Shown: piece after piece, positions 6,398 through 14,056 of the stretch
Layout: each line of letters begins with the position of its first letter
Position numbering within the stretch: the first letter of the stretch is position 1
NCBI GenBank assembly: GCA_003522105.1
Contig: DPGF01000006.1
Span: 34,505 to 55,948 of the forward strand
DNA from: Oscillibacter sp.
GTDB lineage: Bacteria > Bacillota > Clostridia > Oscillospirales > Oscillospiraceae
Direction: 5' to 3'
Length of the DNA stretch: 21,444 nucleotides
The notes under the pieces: model-generated
Told to the model about the DNA's origin: nothing
The model's input: the letters and a program-made list of their open reading frames with translations, nothing else
Databases searched by the model: none
Position numbers and translations under genes: made by a program

Positions 6398-8290
6398 TTA
6401 CTGCATCAGCTGCGCCACCATGTCGGTGTATGCGCCGGGGTCTTCAAGCGGCAGTCCCGCGATGAGGTTCGCCTGCTCGTAGAGGATCTTGGCGTAGAGC
6501 GCCGCCTTGTCGCGGTCGCTCGCCATCGCCGCGGCCATCGCCTTGACCGCCGGGTGTGCGACGTTCAGCTCGAGGATCCGCTCCGCCTTGATCGGCTCGG
6601 GCATTTCAAAGTTCTTGAAGTACTTCTCCATCTCGAAGCTGAAGCCCTCGCCCGCCGTCAGGCAGACAGGGTGGGTCTTCAAGCGGTGCGAAACTCTGGC
6701 TTCCTTGATCTTGTCGCCGAGCGTTTCTTTGACAAACTGCATCAGCTCCGCGCTCTCGCCGTCGTCCTTGTGCTCCTCTTCGTCGCCAAGCTCAAGGTCG
6801 CCGTCGACGATGGAACGGAAGGGCTTTTCGTCGTAGTTCATCAGCGCTTGCAGGGTGAATTCGTCCGTCTCGCCCGTGAGATAGAGGATCTCGTAGTCCT
6901 TATCCTTCAAAAGCTCGGTCTGCGGCAGCCTATCCACCGCCGCGACGCTCTCGCCGGCGGCATAGTAGATGCACTTCTGGTCTTCCTTCATGCGCGAAAC
7001 GTATTCCTTGAGCGTTGTGAGCTTCTTCTCCGTGGAGGAGTAGAACATCAGCAGCTCCTTGAGCGAATCCCTGCGCGCTTCGCCGCCGTCGCTCACGATG
7101 CCGTAACCGAGCTGGCGGCCAAAGTTCGCATAGAACTTCTCGTAGCCCTCGCGGTCGTCCTTGAGGAACTTTTCCAGGTCGGCGCGCACCTTCTTTTCAA
7201 GGTTCTGGCCGATGACCTTGAGCTGGCGGTCGTGCTGTAAAAGCTCGCGGGAGATGTTGAGGCTCAGATCCGGCGAATCGACCACGCCGCGCACGAAGCG
7301 CAGATAGTCGGGCAGGAGCGAGTCGCACTTATCCATGATGAGAACGCCCGCGCTGTAGAGCTGTAAACCCTTTTCATAGCCTTCGGTGTAGAAGTTGAAC
7401 GGGCGCGACGAGGGAACGAACAGCAGCGCCTTATAGGTGACGCTGCCCTCGGCGGAAACGGTGATCGTGCGCTGGGGCTTGTCAAATTCGCGCGTCAGTT
7501 CGGAATAGAACTTGTTGTACTCCTCGTCCGTCACCTCGCTGCGCTTGCGCTGCCAGAGCGGCACCATGGAGTTGACGGTCTTGAGCTCCTCAACGGTCTC
7601 AAACTCAGGCTTCTCCTGGTCGCTGCCCTCCTTGACCTTCTGCTCGGGCATCATCATGCGAATGGGATAGCGAATGTAGTCGGAATACTTCTTAATGAGC
7701 GCGTGCAGGCGGTAGGGCTCGAGATACTCGCTGTAGTTCTCCTCATCCGTGTCGGGCTTGATGTGCATGATGACCTCGGTGCCGACCGTTTCCTTGTCGC
7801 ACTCGGTCACGGTGTAGCCGTCCGCGCCGGAGGACTTCCACTCATAGGCCTGCTCCGAACCGTACTTCTTCGTGCGGACGGTGATCTCATCGGCCACCAT
7901 GAACGCGGAGTAGAAGCCTACGCCGAACTGACCGATGATGTCGATGTCGGCCTCCTTCTTGCTCGTTTCCTCCGTCTCCTGGCGGAACTTATAGGAACCC
8001 GAGGAGGCGATCACACCAAGGTTGTTTTCAAGCTCTTCACGGCTCATGCCGATGCCGTTGTCCGAGACCGTCAGCGTGCGGTTCTCCTTGTCGACCGACA
8101 CCGTGATGGCAAAGTCGCTGCGGTTCATGCCGACCTTGTCGTCCGTCAGCGCGACATAGCAGAGCTTGTCGATGGCGTCGCTCGCGTTGGAAATGATCTC
8201 GCGCAGGAAGATCTCCTTGTGCGTGTAAATGGAGTTGATCATCAGATCCAGCAAACGCTTGGATTCTGCTTTAAACTGTTTTTTTGCCAT
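6398..8290 (-). CDS. htpG: Molecular chaperone HtpG (bacterial Hsp90)
   Basis: At 630 aa this is full-length bacterial Hsp90, an ATP-driven dimeric cytosolic chaperone. The GHKL ATPase domain is N-terminal: the N-box EIISNASDAIDKL holds E31, N35 and D38, followed by DNGIGM and the GQFGVGFYSAF lid/G-box. The middle domain has SSRPFNFY and the catalytic-arginine region LNISRELLQ. The C-terminal dimerisation domain contains LNVAHPAVKAM. Start MAKKQFKAES is preceded by GAGGG. It is transcribed alone from an extended -10 promoter (8325-8333). A CIRCE inverted repeat at 8370-8396 indicates HrcA control, unlike Bacillus subtilis, where htpG is not CIRCE-controlled. Confidence 0.97.
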   Translation of the reverse strand: MAKKQFKAESKRLLDLMINSIYTHKEIFLREIISNASDAIDKLCYVALTDDKVGMNRSDFAITVSVDKENRTLTVSDNGIGMSREELENNLGVIASSGSYKFRQETEETSKKEADIDIIGQFGVGFYSAFMVADEITVRTKKYGSEQAYEWKSSGADGYTVTECDKETVGTEVIMHIKPDTDEENYSEYLEPYRLHALIKKYSDYIRYPIRMMMPEQKVKEGSDQEKPEFETVEELKTVNSMVPLWQRKRSEVTDEEYNKFYSELTREFDKPQRTITVSAEGSVTYKALLFVPSSRPFNFYTEGYEKGLQLYSAGVLIMDKCDSLLPDYLRFVRGVVDSPDLSLNISRELLQHDRQLKVIGQNLEKKVRADLEKFLKDDREGYEKFYANFGRQLGYGIVSDGGEARRDSLKELLMFYSSTEKKLTTLKEYVSRMKEDQKCIYYAAGESVAAVDRLPQTELLKDKDYEILYLTGETDEFTLQALMNYDEKPFRSIVDGDLELGDEEEHKDDGESAELMQFVKETLGDKIKEARVSHRLKTHPVCLTAGEGFSFEMEKYFKNFEMPEPIKAERILELNVAHPAVKAMAAAMASDRDKAALYAKILYEQANLIAGLPLEDPGAYTDMVAQLMQ

Positions 8291-8324
8291 AAAAGCATCC
8301 CTCTCTGAATGATATTTGAACCCA

Positions 8325-8333
8325 AGTATAGCA
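8325..8333 (-). promoter_or_regulatory. Extended -10 promoter of htpG
   Basis: On the minus strand TGCTATACT (8333-8325) gives a TGn-TATACT extended -10 box about 35 nt upstream of the htpG start codon. The -35 region is poor, which is acceptable for extended -10 promoters. Confidence 0.6.
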
Positions 8334-8369
8334 GATATTCCCCGTCATTTGTTACCGTTCCGTGAACTT

Positions 8370-8396
8370 TTAGCACTCTCGCACTTCAAGTGCTAA
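8370..8396. promoter_or_regulatory. CIRCE operator (HrcA binding site) upstream of htpG
   Basis: TTAGCACTC (8370-8378), nine bases, then AAGTGCTAA (8388-8396) match the CIRCE consensus TTAGCACTC-N9-GAGTGCTAA with one mismatch in the second arm. A TTGACG hexamer on the minus strand (8402-8397) abuts it, so a second HrcA-controlled promoter may overlap the operator. CIRCE normally controls groESL and dnaK operons. Confidence 0.9.
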
Positions 8397-8402
8397 CGTC
8401 AA

Positions 8403-8562
8403 ATCATCACCGCTTTTCGGCATTTCTCTCATTCCTTTTCCCCGCTCTCCGCAAGGTAGAACGGCATGCAGAGGGAAGAATTTCCCCTCTGGGCTGTATA
8501 TCTTGTCAATATCGTAGAAATGACCGCTTTTTCCGGTTTTTCTATTTGGGTAATATGCGATA
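8403..8562. other. Rest of the divergent htpG/peptide intergenic region
   Basis: Between htpG and the peptide gene about 340 bases lack a gene. Apart from the htpG promoter, the CIRCE site and the plus-strand promoter, the only structure seen is an imperfect hairpin at 8469-8491 (CAGAGGG with CCCTCTG, one bulge). No credible gene is seen here. Confidence 0.5.
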
Positions 8563-8591
8563 TTGACATATTCCGCTTCGCGCGCTAAAAT
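8563..8591 (+). promoter_or_regulatory. Strong sigma-A promoter for the cysteine-rich peptide gene (and possibly liv)
   Basis: TTGACA (8563-8568), a 17-bp spacer and TAAAAT (8586-8591) match 11 of 12 consensus positions. Transcription should start near 8598, about 36 nt upstream of the ATG at 8634. Confidence 0.83.
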
Positions 8592-8633
8592 TAGCCCATC
8601 AAATATGAGAGATACATGAAAGGACGTCATGCT

Positions 8634-8867
8634 ATGTTCCGTTTTGCTTATGCAAATCAGAATACCGCTTCCGCTTCTGCCGCCTGCGCAGAGGCCGCTT
8701 CCTGCTGCACCTCTCGCTCCTCCGCTTACAACTGCATCGTTATGGGCGCCATTATGATGGCGTCCATTATTATTTTCCGCCAGATTACCATCATTGCCAT
8801 TTCCATTCTGGTACTGGTTCTTCTGGCCATTCTTTCGTGCGTCACCCCGACAAGATGCGATTGCTGA
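8634..8867 (+). CDS. Small cysteine-rich membrane peptide (77 aa), unknown function
   Basis: The ATG at 8634 has AAAGGA (8619-8624) 9 nt upstream and a strong promoter at 8563-8591, and TGA falls 23 nt before a terminator hairpin, so the frame has all the marks of an expressed gene. The N-terminal third is Ala/Ser/Thr-rich with cysteines at 18, 24, 25 and 34. Two hydrophobic stretches follow (about 35-48 and 51-68) around Arg49. The tail carries cysteines at 69, 75 and 77. Fourteen of residues 51-70 are Ile, Leu or Val. I know no matching family. It could be a small membrane protein, a secreted or modified peptide, or, because it precedes the terminator in front of the branched-chain amino acid operon, a regulatory leader ORF. 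An in-frame ATG at 8616 lacks a ribosome binding site. Confidence 0.65.
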   Translation: MFRFAYANQNTASASAACAEAASCCTSRSSAYNCIVMGAIMMASIIIFRQITIIAISILVLVLLAILSCVTPTRCDC

Positions 8868-8890
8868 GCACTTTTTCCAAGCGATACAGC

Positions 8891-8927
8891 AAAGCGGTTC
8901 TGCCGGGATTGGCGGAACCGCTTTTTT
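8891..8927 (+). terminator. Intrinsic terminator between the peptide gene and livK
   Basis: Arms 8891-8904 and 8911-8924 form a 14-bp stem with one T-G wobble around GGGATT, with Ts at 8922-8927. Only 29 nt separate its end from the livK ribosome binding site, which leaves no room for a livK promoter. It may therefore be a partial terminator or attenuator. Confidence 0.9.
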
Positions 8928-8973
8928 GTATAAACAAACCTGTCAATTCTTGAATCAAAGGAGATACAAAACG

Positions 8974-10149
8974 ATGAAAAAGAAGTTTATGTGCATGTTC
9001 ATGGCAGCAGCCATGACGCTCTCGATGGCCGCCTGCGGCTCCAAGGGCGACGATGCGAACAACGACGCCAATGCAGGCGGCGCATCCGACGGTGTCCAGA
9101 CCTTCACGGTCGGCACCTCCGGCCCGCTGACCGGCGACAACGCGATCTACGGCGTGGCCGTCAAGCAGGGCGTGGAGCTCGCCATCAACGAGATCAACGC
9201 GAGCGACAGCACCATCAAGTTTAAGTTCCTCTCTCAGGACGATGAGGCCGACGGCGAAAAGGCCGTCAACGCCTACAACAACATGATGGATAACGGCATG
9301 CAGGTCCTCGTCGGCCCCACGACTACCGGCGCTTCCATCGCCGTTGCCGATGCCTGCTACACCGACCGCACCTTCATGCTGACCCCCTCCGCCTCCTCCA
9401 CTGACGTGACCGCGGGCAAGGACAATGTCTTCCAGGTCTGCTTCACCGACCCCAACCAGGGCGTTTGCGCTGCCGACTACATGGCTGAGCACTATGCCGA
9501 TGCCAAGATCGCCGTCATCTACCGCAACGACGACGCTTACTCTCAGGGCATCCGCGATGCTTTCGTGAAGGAAGCGGGCGACAAGGGCCTCTCCATCGTC
9601 TATCAGGGCACCTTTACCCTCGATACCTCCTCTGACTTCTCCGTTCAGCTCGCCGCCGCGCAGACCGCCGGCGCCGACCTCGTCTTCCTCCCCATCTACT
9701 ATCAGCCCGCTTCCGTGATCTTCGCGCAGGCCAAGGCCATGGGCTATGCCCCCACCTTCTTCGGTGTGGACGGCATGGACGGCATTCTCGATATGCCCGG
9801 CTTTGATGTTTCCCTCGCTGAGGGCCTCGTGCTGATGACCCCGTTCTGCGCTACCGTTGAATCCAGCCAGAGCTTCGTTGACGCTTACGTTGCCGCCTAC
9901 GGCACCACGCCCAACCAGTTCGCTGCCGACGCCTACGACGGTGTGTACATCGTCAAGGAAGCGCTCGAAAAGGCCGGCTGCACCGCCGACATGAGCAACG
10001 AAGAGATCTGCGACGCGCTCGTTTCCGTCATGACCTCTCTCAAGTTCACCGGTCTCACCGGTACCGACATGACCTGGAACACCGAGGGTCAGGTCTCCAA
10101 GGCCCCGACCGCCTACGTCGTCAAGGACGGCCAGTACGTCGAAGGCTGA
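8974..10149 (+). CDS. livK: Branched-chain amino acid ABC transporter, substrate-binding lipoprotein
   Basis: The product has 391 aa. A lipoprotein signal peptide ends in the lipobox LSMAAC with Cys21 as the acylated residue, followed by an Asp/Asn-rich linker. The mature part is a type I periplasmic binding fold (Peripla_BP_6, LivJ/LivK type), starting TFTVGTSGPLTGDNA and containing the VGPTTTGASIAVADA and FAADAYDGVYIV motifs. It captures Leu/Ile/Val or a related ligand outside the membrane and delivers it to LivHM. The ATG at 8974 has AAAGGAG (8957-8963) 10 nt upstream. A 181-nt gap with a strong hairpin separates it from livH. Ligand assignment rests on the operon. Confidence 0.92.
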   Translation: MKKKFMCMFMAAAMTLSMAACGSKGDDANNDANAGGASDGVQTFTVGTSGPLTGDNAIYGVAVKQGVELAINEINASDSTIKFKFLSQDDEADGEKAVNAYNNMMDNGMQVLVGPTTTGASIAVADACYTDRTFMLTPSASSTDVTAGKDNVFQVCFTDPNQGVCAADYMAEHYADAKIAVIYRNDDAYSQGIRDAFVKEAGDKGLSIVYQGTFTLDTSSDFSVQLAAAQTAGADLVFLPIYYQPASVIFAQAKAMGYAPTFFGVDGMDGILDMPGFDVSLAEGLVLMTPFCATVESSQSFVDAYVAAYGTTPNQFAADAYDGVYIVKEALEKAGCTADMSNEEICDALVSVMTSLKFTGLTGTDMTWNTEGQVSKAPTAYVVKDGQYVEG

Positions 10150-10191
10150 TTGAAAATTTGCTTCTCTCTCAGGAAATTCTCTCTCTAAGGC

Positions 10192-10223
10192 GGGCTGCCG
10201 GGGGAAACTCCCCCCGGCGGCCT
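10192..10223 (+). other. Strong intercistronic hairpin between livK and livH
   Basis: GCCGGGGG (10197-10204) pairs with CCCCCGGC (10211-10218). The stem extends outward by about five more pairs including wobbles. No T-run follows, so it is not a classical terminator. Two CTCTCTC tracts (10161-10170, 10178-10186) precede it. Such hairpins can protect the 3' end of the upstream message and so raise binding protein over permease. Confidence 0.7.
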
Positions 10224-10330
10224 CCGTCCTTGCTTTCTATGGCGGAAACGAAGGCAGCGTCCTTCCTCTCTGCCCTTGTTTCTGCCACAGACAACTCCCA
10301 ATCCCGAACGAGAAAACGAGGTGCCATTCT

Positions 10331-11209
10331 ATGGAATTCTTATCCTATCTCATCAGCGGCATCAGCCTCGGCAGTGTGTACGCCATCATCGCCCTCGGCT
10401 ATACGATGGTTTACGGCATTGCCAAGATGCTGAACTTCGCCCACGGCGACGTCATCATGATCGGCGGCTACGTCTCCTTCTGCGCGATGTTTTATCTGGG
10501 GCTTCCCAACATCGTGGCGGTGCTGATGGCTGTCGTCGTCTGCACCGTCCTCGGCATCGTCATCGAGCGCCTTGCCTACAAGCCCCTGCGCTCCGCGCCG
10601 AGCCTTGCGGTGCTCATCACCGCCATCGGCGTAAGCTACTTCCTCCAGAACTCCGCGCTGCTCATCTGGAAGGCCGCCGCACGCTCCTATCCCCCCGTGG
10701 TCACGGGCTCTGTGAAGATCTTCGGCGGCAAGCTGACCGTTTCCTACATCTCCCTTCTCACGATCTCCGCCTGCGTCGTCATCATGATCGCGCTGACGCT
10801 TTTCGTCAGCAAGAGCAAGATGGGCAAGGCCATGCGTGCCTGCTCGGAGGATAAGGCGGCGGCACAGCTGATGGGCATCAACGTCAACGCGACCATTTCC
10901 GCGACGTTTGCCATCGGCTCGGCGCTCGCGGCCATCGCGGGCGTGCTGCTCTGCTCGTTCAACACCTCCCTCATGCCCACCACCGGCTCCATGCCCGGCA
11001 TCAAGGCATTCACCGCGGCGGTGTTCGGCGGCATCGGTTCCATTCCCGGCGCGTTCCTCGGCGGTCTTCTGCTCGGCATCATCGAGGCCATGGCCAAGGC
11101 CTATATCTCGACGAACCTTGCAAACTCCATCGTCTTTGCCGTGCTGATCGTCGTGCTGCTCGTCAAGCCCGCAGGACTGCTCGGCAAGTACGTGCCGGAG
11201 AAAGTGTGA
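10331..11209 (+). CDS. livH: Branched-chain amino acid ABC transporter permease LivH
   Basis: This 292-aa polytopic membrane protein has about eight hydrophobic segments and belongs to the LivH/LivM permease family. The N-terminus GISLGSVYAIIALGYTMVYG and the following MLNFAHGDVIMIGGY are the LivH signature. The later MRACSEDKAAAQLMGIN is the cytoplasmic loop that contacts the ATPases, and the AVFGGIGSIPGAFLGG stretch is conserved. It forms the channel with LivM. GAGGTG (10318-10323) precedes the ATG by 7 nt. The stop lies 10 nt before the livM ATG. Confidence 0.95.
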   Translation: MEFLSYLISGISLGSVYAIIALGYTMVYGIAKMLNFAHGDVIMIGGYVSFCAMFYLGLPNIVAVLMAVVVCTVLGIVIERLAYKPLRSAPSLAVLITAIGVSYFLQNSALLIWKAAARSYPPVVTGSVKIFGGKLTVSYISLLTISACVVIMIALTLFVSKSKMGKAMRACSEDKAAAQLMGINVNATISATFAIGSALAAIAGVLLCSFNTSLMPTTGSMPGIKAFTAAVFGGIGSIPGAFLGGLLLGIIEAMAKAYISTNLANSIVFAVLIVVLLVKPAGLLGKYVPEKV

Positions 11210-11219
11210 GGTGGCCGGA

Positions 11220-12308
11220 ATGACAAAGAAAATGAAACAGTTCAACTCCCTCAAGAAAACCACCAGGGTCGACTTTGCGACCTATTTCGGCGTGATCGCC
11301 GCCTTCGTCATCGTGACGGTGCTGCAAAGCAACGGCTCTCTCAAGCGCTCGGTCATCGGTCTTCTCGTGCCGATCTGCTGCTATATGTCCATGGCCGTTT
11401 CGCTGAACCTCACGGTCGGCATTCTCGGCGAGCTGAGCCTCGGCCACGCAGGCTTTATGAGCGTTGGCGCGTTCTCCGGTATCGTCGTTTCGCAGAGCCT
11501 TGCGGGACTCATTCCGAATGGCCCCGTGCGCCTCGCGCTCTCGATGTTCATCGGTGCGCTTCTCGCCGCGCTCGTCGGCCTTCTCATCGGCACGCCCGTG
11601 CTCCGCTTGCAGGGCGACTATCTCGCCATCGTGACGCTCGCCTTTGGCGAGATCATCAAGGAGCTTATCAACTGCCTCATCATTGGCTGCGATGAAAAGG
11701 GCCTGCACTTCGTTTTCAATCTCTCCGGCAACAAAACGGTCGATGACCTCGGCCTGAGTGCGAACGGCACGGCCATCATCAAGGGCGCGCAGGGCGCGAC
11801 CGGCACCGCCACCATCGCAAGCTTCACCGCAGGCTTCATCCTCGTGATGCTCACGCTCTTCGTCGTGCTGAACCTGACCCGCTCTCGCGCGGGCCGCGCG
11901 ATCATGGCGATCCGCGACAACCACATCGCCGCGCAGGCCATCGGCCTCAACCTGACGAAGTACAAGCTTCTGGCATTCGTCACCTCCGCCGCCCTCGCGG
12001 GCGCGGCAGGCGCGCTCTTCGGCCTGAACTACTCTTCTCTCCAGGCCACGAAGTTCAACTTCAACCTCTCTATCCTCGTGCTGGTGTTCGTGGTGCTCGG
12101 CGGGCTCGGCAACGTCTGGGGCTCGCTTATTGCCGCCGCCGCGCTCACCATCCTGCCCGAGGCACTGCGCCCGCTCCACGACTACCGTATGCTCATCTAT
12201 GCGATCGTACTGATCTTCGTCATGCTCGCGACCAATAACCCGCAGGCCAAGGCGTTCTTCGGCAGGCTCTTGCCCCACCGCCGCACCGCCGCTGAAAAGG
12301 AGGACTGA
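11220..12308 (+). CDS. livM: Branched-chain amino acid ABC transporter permease LivM
   Basis: This 362-aa permease partners LivH. The signature AVSLNLTVGILGELSLGHAGFMSVGAF is present, followed by the LQGDYLAIVTLAFGEI segment and the coupling loop GRAIMAIRDNHIAAQAIGLN. The ending VFVVLGGLGNVWGSL is also typical. The ATG at 11220 is chosen over the GTG at 11211 because GAGGTG (11208-11213) then sits 6 nt upstream. A loop near residues 155-200 (HFVFNLSGNKTVDDLGLS) is somewhat longer than in enteric LivM. The stop codon lies two bases before the livG start, so the two are probably translationally coupled. Confidence 0.94.
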   Translation: MTKKMKQFNSLKKTTRVDFATYFGVIAAFVIVTVLQSNGSLKRSVIGLLVPICCYMSMAVSLNLTVGILGELSLGHAGFMSVGAFSGIVVSQSLAGLIPNGPVRLALSMFIGALLAALVGLLIGTPVLRLQGDYLAIVTLAFGEIIKELINCLIIGCDEKGLHFVFNLSGNKTVDDLGLSANGTAIIKGAQGATGTATIASFTAGFILVMLTLFVVLNLTRSRAGRAIMAIRDNHIAAQAIGLNLTKYKLLAFVTSAALAGAAGALFGLNYSSLQATKFNFNLSILVLVFVVLGGLGNVWGSLIAAAALTILPEALRPLHDYRMLIYAIVLIFVMLATNNPQAKAFFGRLLPHRRTAAEKED

Positions 12309-12310
12309 CC

Positions 12311-13171
12311 ATGACTCAGAATATGCCGCAAAAGCAGAAAACCAAGCTCGTCCCCGTTTTGCGTGAACCGGCGCTGCTGACCGAGCGCGACGCGGACAAA
12401 TCCCCCGTGCTCGAGTGCATCGACCTCGGCATCACCTTCGGCGGACTCAAGGCGGTCGACAACTTCAACGTGACCATCGGCCGCACGGAGATCTCCGGTC
12501 TCATCGGCCCGAACGGCGCGGGCAAGACCACGGTCTTCAACCTGCTCACCAAGGTCTATCAGCCCACCCACGGCACGATCCTCTTAAACGGCAAGGATAT
12601 CCATGACCTCAGCACCGCGCAGGTCAACCGCGCAGGCATCGCCCGTACCTTCCAGAACATTCGCCTCTTCGGTGAACTGAGCGTGGAGGACAACATCACC
12701 GTTGCGATGGACAACCAGATGCACTACACGATGCCCGAGGGCATTTTCCGTCTGCCCCGCTTCTGGAAGGAAGAGCGCGTCATGCACGAGCGCGCAATGG
12801 AGCTTCTCTCCATCTTCCACATGGAGCACCTCGCCGGCGCCAAAGCAAGCTCGCTGCCCTACGGTGCGCAGCGCCGCCTTGAGATCCTGCGCGCGCTGGC
12901 AACCAACCCGAGCCTTCTGCTGCTCGACGAACCCGCCGCCGGCATGAATCCGAGCGAAACGGCCGAGCTGATGGAAAATATTCTCTCCATTCGCGACACC
13001 TTCCATATCGCGGTGCTGCTCATCGAACACGACATGAACCTCGTCATGAACATCTGCGAGGGCATCGCCGTGCTGAACTTCGGCCGGATCATCGCCAAGG
13101 GTACACCAGAGGATATTCAGAACAATCCCGAGGTCATTGAAGCCTACCTCGGCAGAAAGAAGGAGGCCTGA
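12311..13171 (+). CDS. livG: Branched-chain amino acid ABC transporter ATPase LivG
   Basis: This is a 286-aa cytosolic ABC ATPase. Walker A GPNGAGKT is at residues 66-73. The Q-loop region ARTFQNIRLF, a signature of the LivG form LPYGAQRRLEI, Walker B LLLLDEPAAGMNP and the H-loop IEHDMNLV follow in order. The 30-residue Lys/Pro-rich N-terminal extension before the ABC core is unusual; a shorter product from an internal start is possible, but AAAAGGAGG directly upstream of the ATG at 12311 supports the long form. The stop lies two bases before the livF ATG. Confidence 0.95.
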   Translation: MTQNMPQKQKTKLVPVLREPALLTERDADKSPVLECIDLGITFGGLKAVDNFNVTIGRTEISGLIGPNGAGKTTVFNLLTKVYQPTHGTILLNGKDIHDLSTAQVNRAGIARTFQNIRLFGELSVEDNITVAMDNQMHYTMPEGIFRLPRFWKEERVMHERAMELLSIFHMEHLAGAKASSLPYGAQRRLEILRALATNPSLLLLDEPAAGMNPSETAELMENILSIRDTFHIAVLLIEHDMNLVMNICEGIAVLNFGRIIAKGTPEDIQNNPEVIEAYLGRKKEA

Positions 13172-13173
13172 CG

Positions 13174-13884
13174 ATGAGTCTGATCTTACAGGTGAACGAT
13201 CTTCACGTCTACTATGGCAGCATTCACGCCGTCAAGGGTGTTTCCTTTGAAGTCAATCAGGGCGAGGTCGTCACGCTCATCGGCGCGAACGGTGCAGGCA
13301 AATCGACCGTGCTGAACACGGTTTCCGGCCTTCTGCATCCCAAGTCCGGCAGCGTCGTCTTTGAGGACAAGGACTTAAAGGGCGTGAGCGCGCACAAGAT
13401 CGTCGAGCGCGGTCTTGCGCAGGTTCCCGAAGGCCGCCATGTCTTTTTGCAGATGACCGTGGAGGACAACCTCGAAATGGGCGCCTATACCCAGCCGAAT
13501 GCCAGCATTGCCGCGGGCATTGCCGATGTGTACGAGCGCTTTCCGCGCCTGAAGGAGCGCCGCCGCCAGATCGCCGGCACGCTCTCCGGCGGCGAGCAGC
13601 AGATGCTCGCCATGGGCCGCGCGCTCATGTCGCACCCCAAGCTTTTGATGCTCGACGAGCCGTCCATGGGTCTTGCGCCCATTCTCGTCGAGCAGATCTT
13701 CGACATCATTCGTGAACTGCACGCCGCAGGCACAACGATCCTGCTCGTCGAGCAGAACGCGCAGGCCGCGCTCTCCATCGCTGACCGCGCTTATGTGCTC
13801 GAGACAGGGCGCATCACCCTCTCCGGCACCGGCAAGGAGCTGATGGAAAGCGACGCGGTGCGCAAGGCCTACCTCGGCGGCTGA
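13174..13884 (+). CDS. livF: Branched-chain amino acid ABC transporter ATPase LivF
   Basis: This 236-aa ABC ATPase pairs with LivG to drive LivHM. It has Walker A GANGAGKS at 37-44, the LivF-typical LAQVPEGRHVFLQMTVEDNL, the signature LSGGEQQMLAMGRAL, Walker B LLMLDEPSMGLAP and the H-loop VEQNAQAAL. GAAGGAGG inside the end of livG is its ribosome binding site. It is the last gene of livKHMGF and is followed by a terminator. Confidence 0.96.
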   Translation: MSLILQVNDLHVYYGSIHAVKGVSFEVNQGEVVTLIGANGAGKSTVLNTVSGLLHPKSGSVVFEDKDLKGVSAHKIVERGLAQVPEGRHVFLQMTVEDNLEMGAYTQPNASIAAGIADVYERFPRLKERRRQIAGTLSGGEQQMLAMGRALMSHPKLLMLDEPSMGLAPILVEQIFDIIRELHAAGTTILLVEQNAQAALSIADRAYVLETGRITLSGTGKELMESDAVRKAYLGG

Positions 13885-13895
13885 GTCCGTTTTTC

Positions 13896-13930
13896 AAAAA
13901 AGAGTCGTTCGGCAGAACGGCTCTTTTTTT
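13896..13930 (+). terminator. Intrinsic terminator of the liv operon
   Basis: Arms 13896-13910 and 13915-13929 form a 15-bp stem with one T-G wobble around GGCA and end in a T-run to 13930. It begins 12 nt after the livF stop. Confidence 0.92.
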
Positions 13931-13989
13931 GCGCAATTTCCGCTTCCTGCAAAAAATGCGCCGCTTTTCGTGCATTTTTCGCTTGCTTA

Positions 13990-13998
13990 TGCTATACT
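13990..13998 (+). promoter_or_regulatory. Extended -10 promoter of the two-component system
   Basis: TGCTATACT (13990-13998) is an extended -10 box identical to the one at htpG and lies 59 nt upstream of the response regulator ATG. No good -35 hexamer is seen 17 bp upstream. Confidence 0.55.
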
Positions 13999-14056
13999 GT
14001 GCGCATCAAATACGCTGACCCTGCCGCGCACGGCGGGAAACGATCGGAGGAGTGCC

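Noticed and set aside
8370..8630. 86-codon open frame on the minus strand between htpG and the peptide gene
   Set aside because: Its last codons are the CIRCE operator, it has no ribosome binding site, and it spans the plus-strand promoter.
8598..8927. The short strong transcript as tmRNA, RNase P RNA or 6S RNA
   Set aside because: No tag ORF of the ALAA type with a stop, no tRNA-like ends and no conserved RNase P core was seen, and the transcript holds a well-formed ORF.
8598..8973. T-box leader upstream of liv
   Set aside because: No T-box sequence with the UGGN anti-terminator bulge was found.
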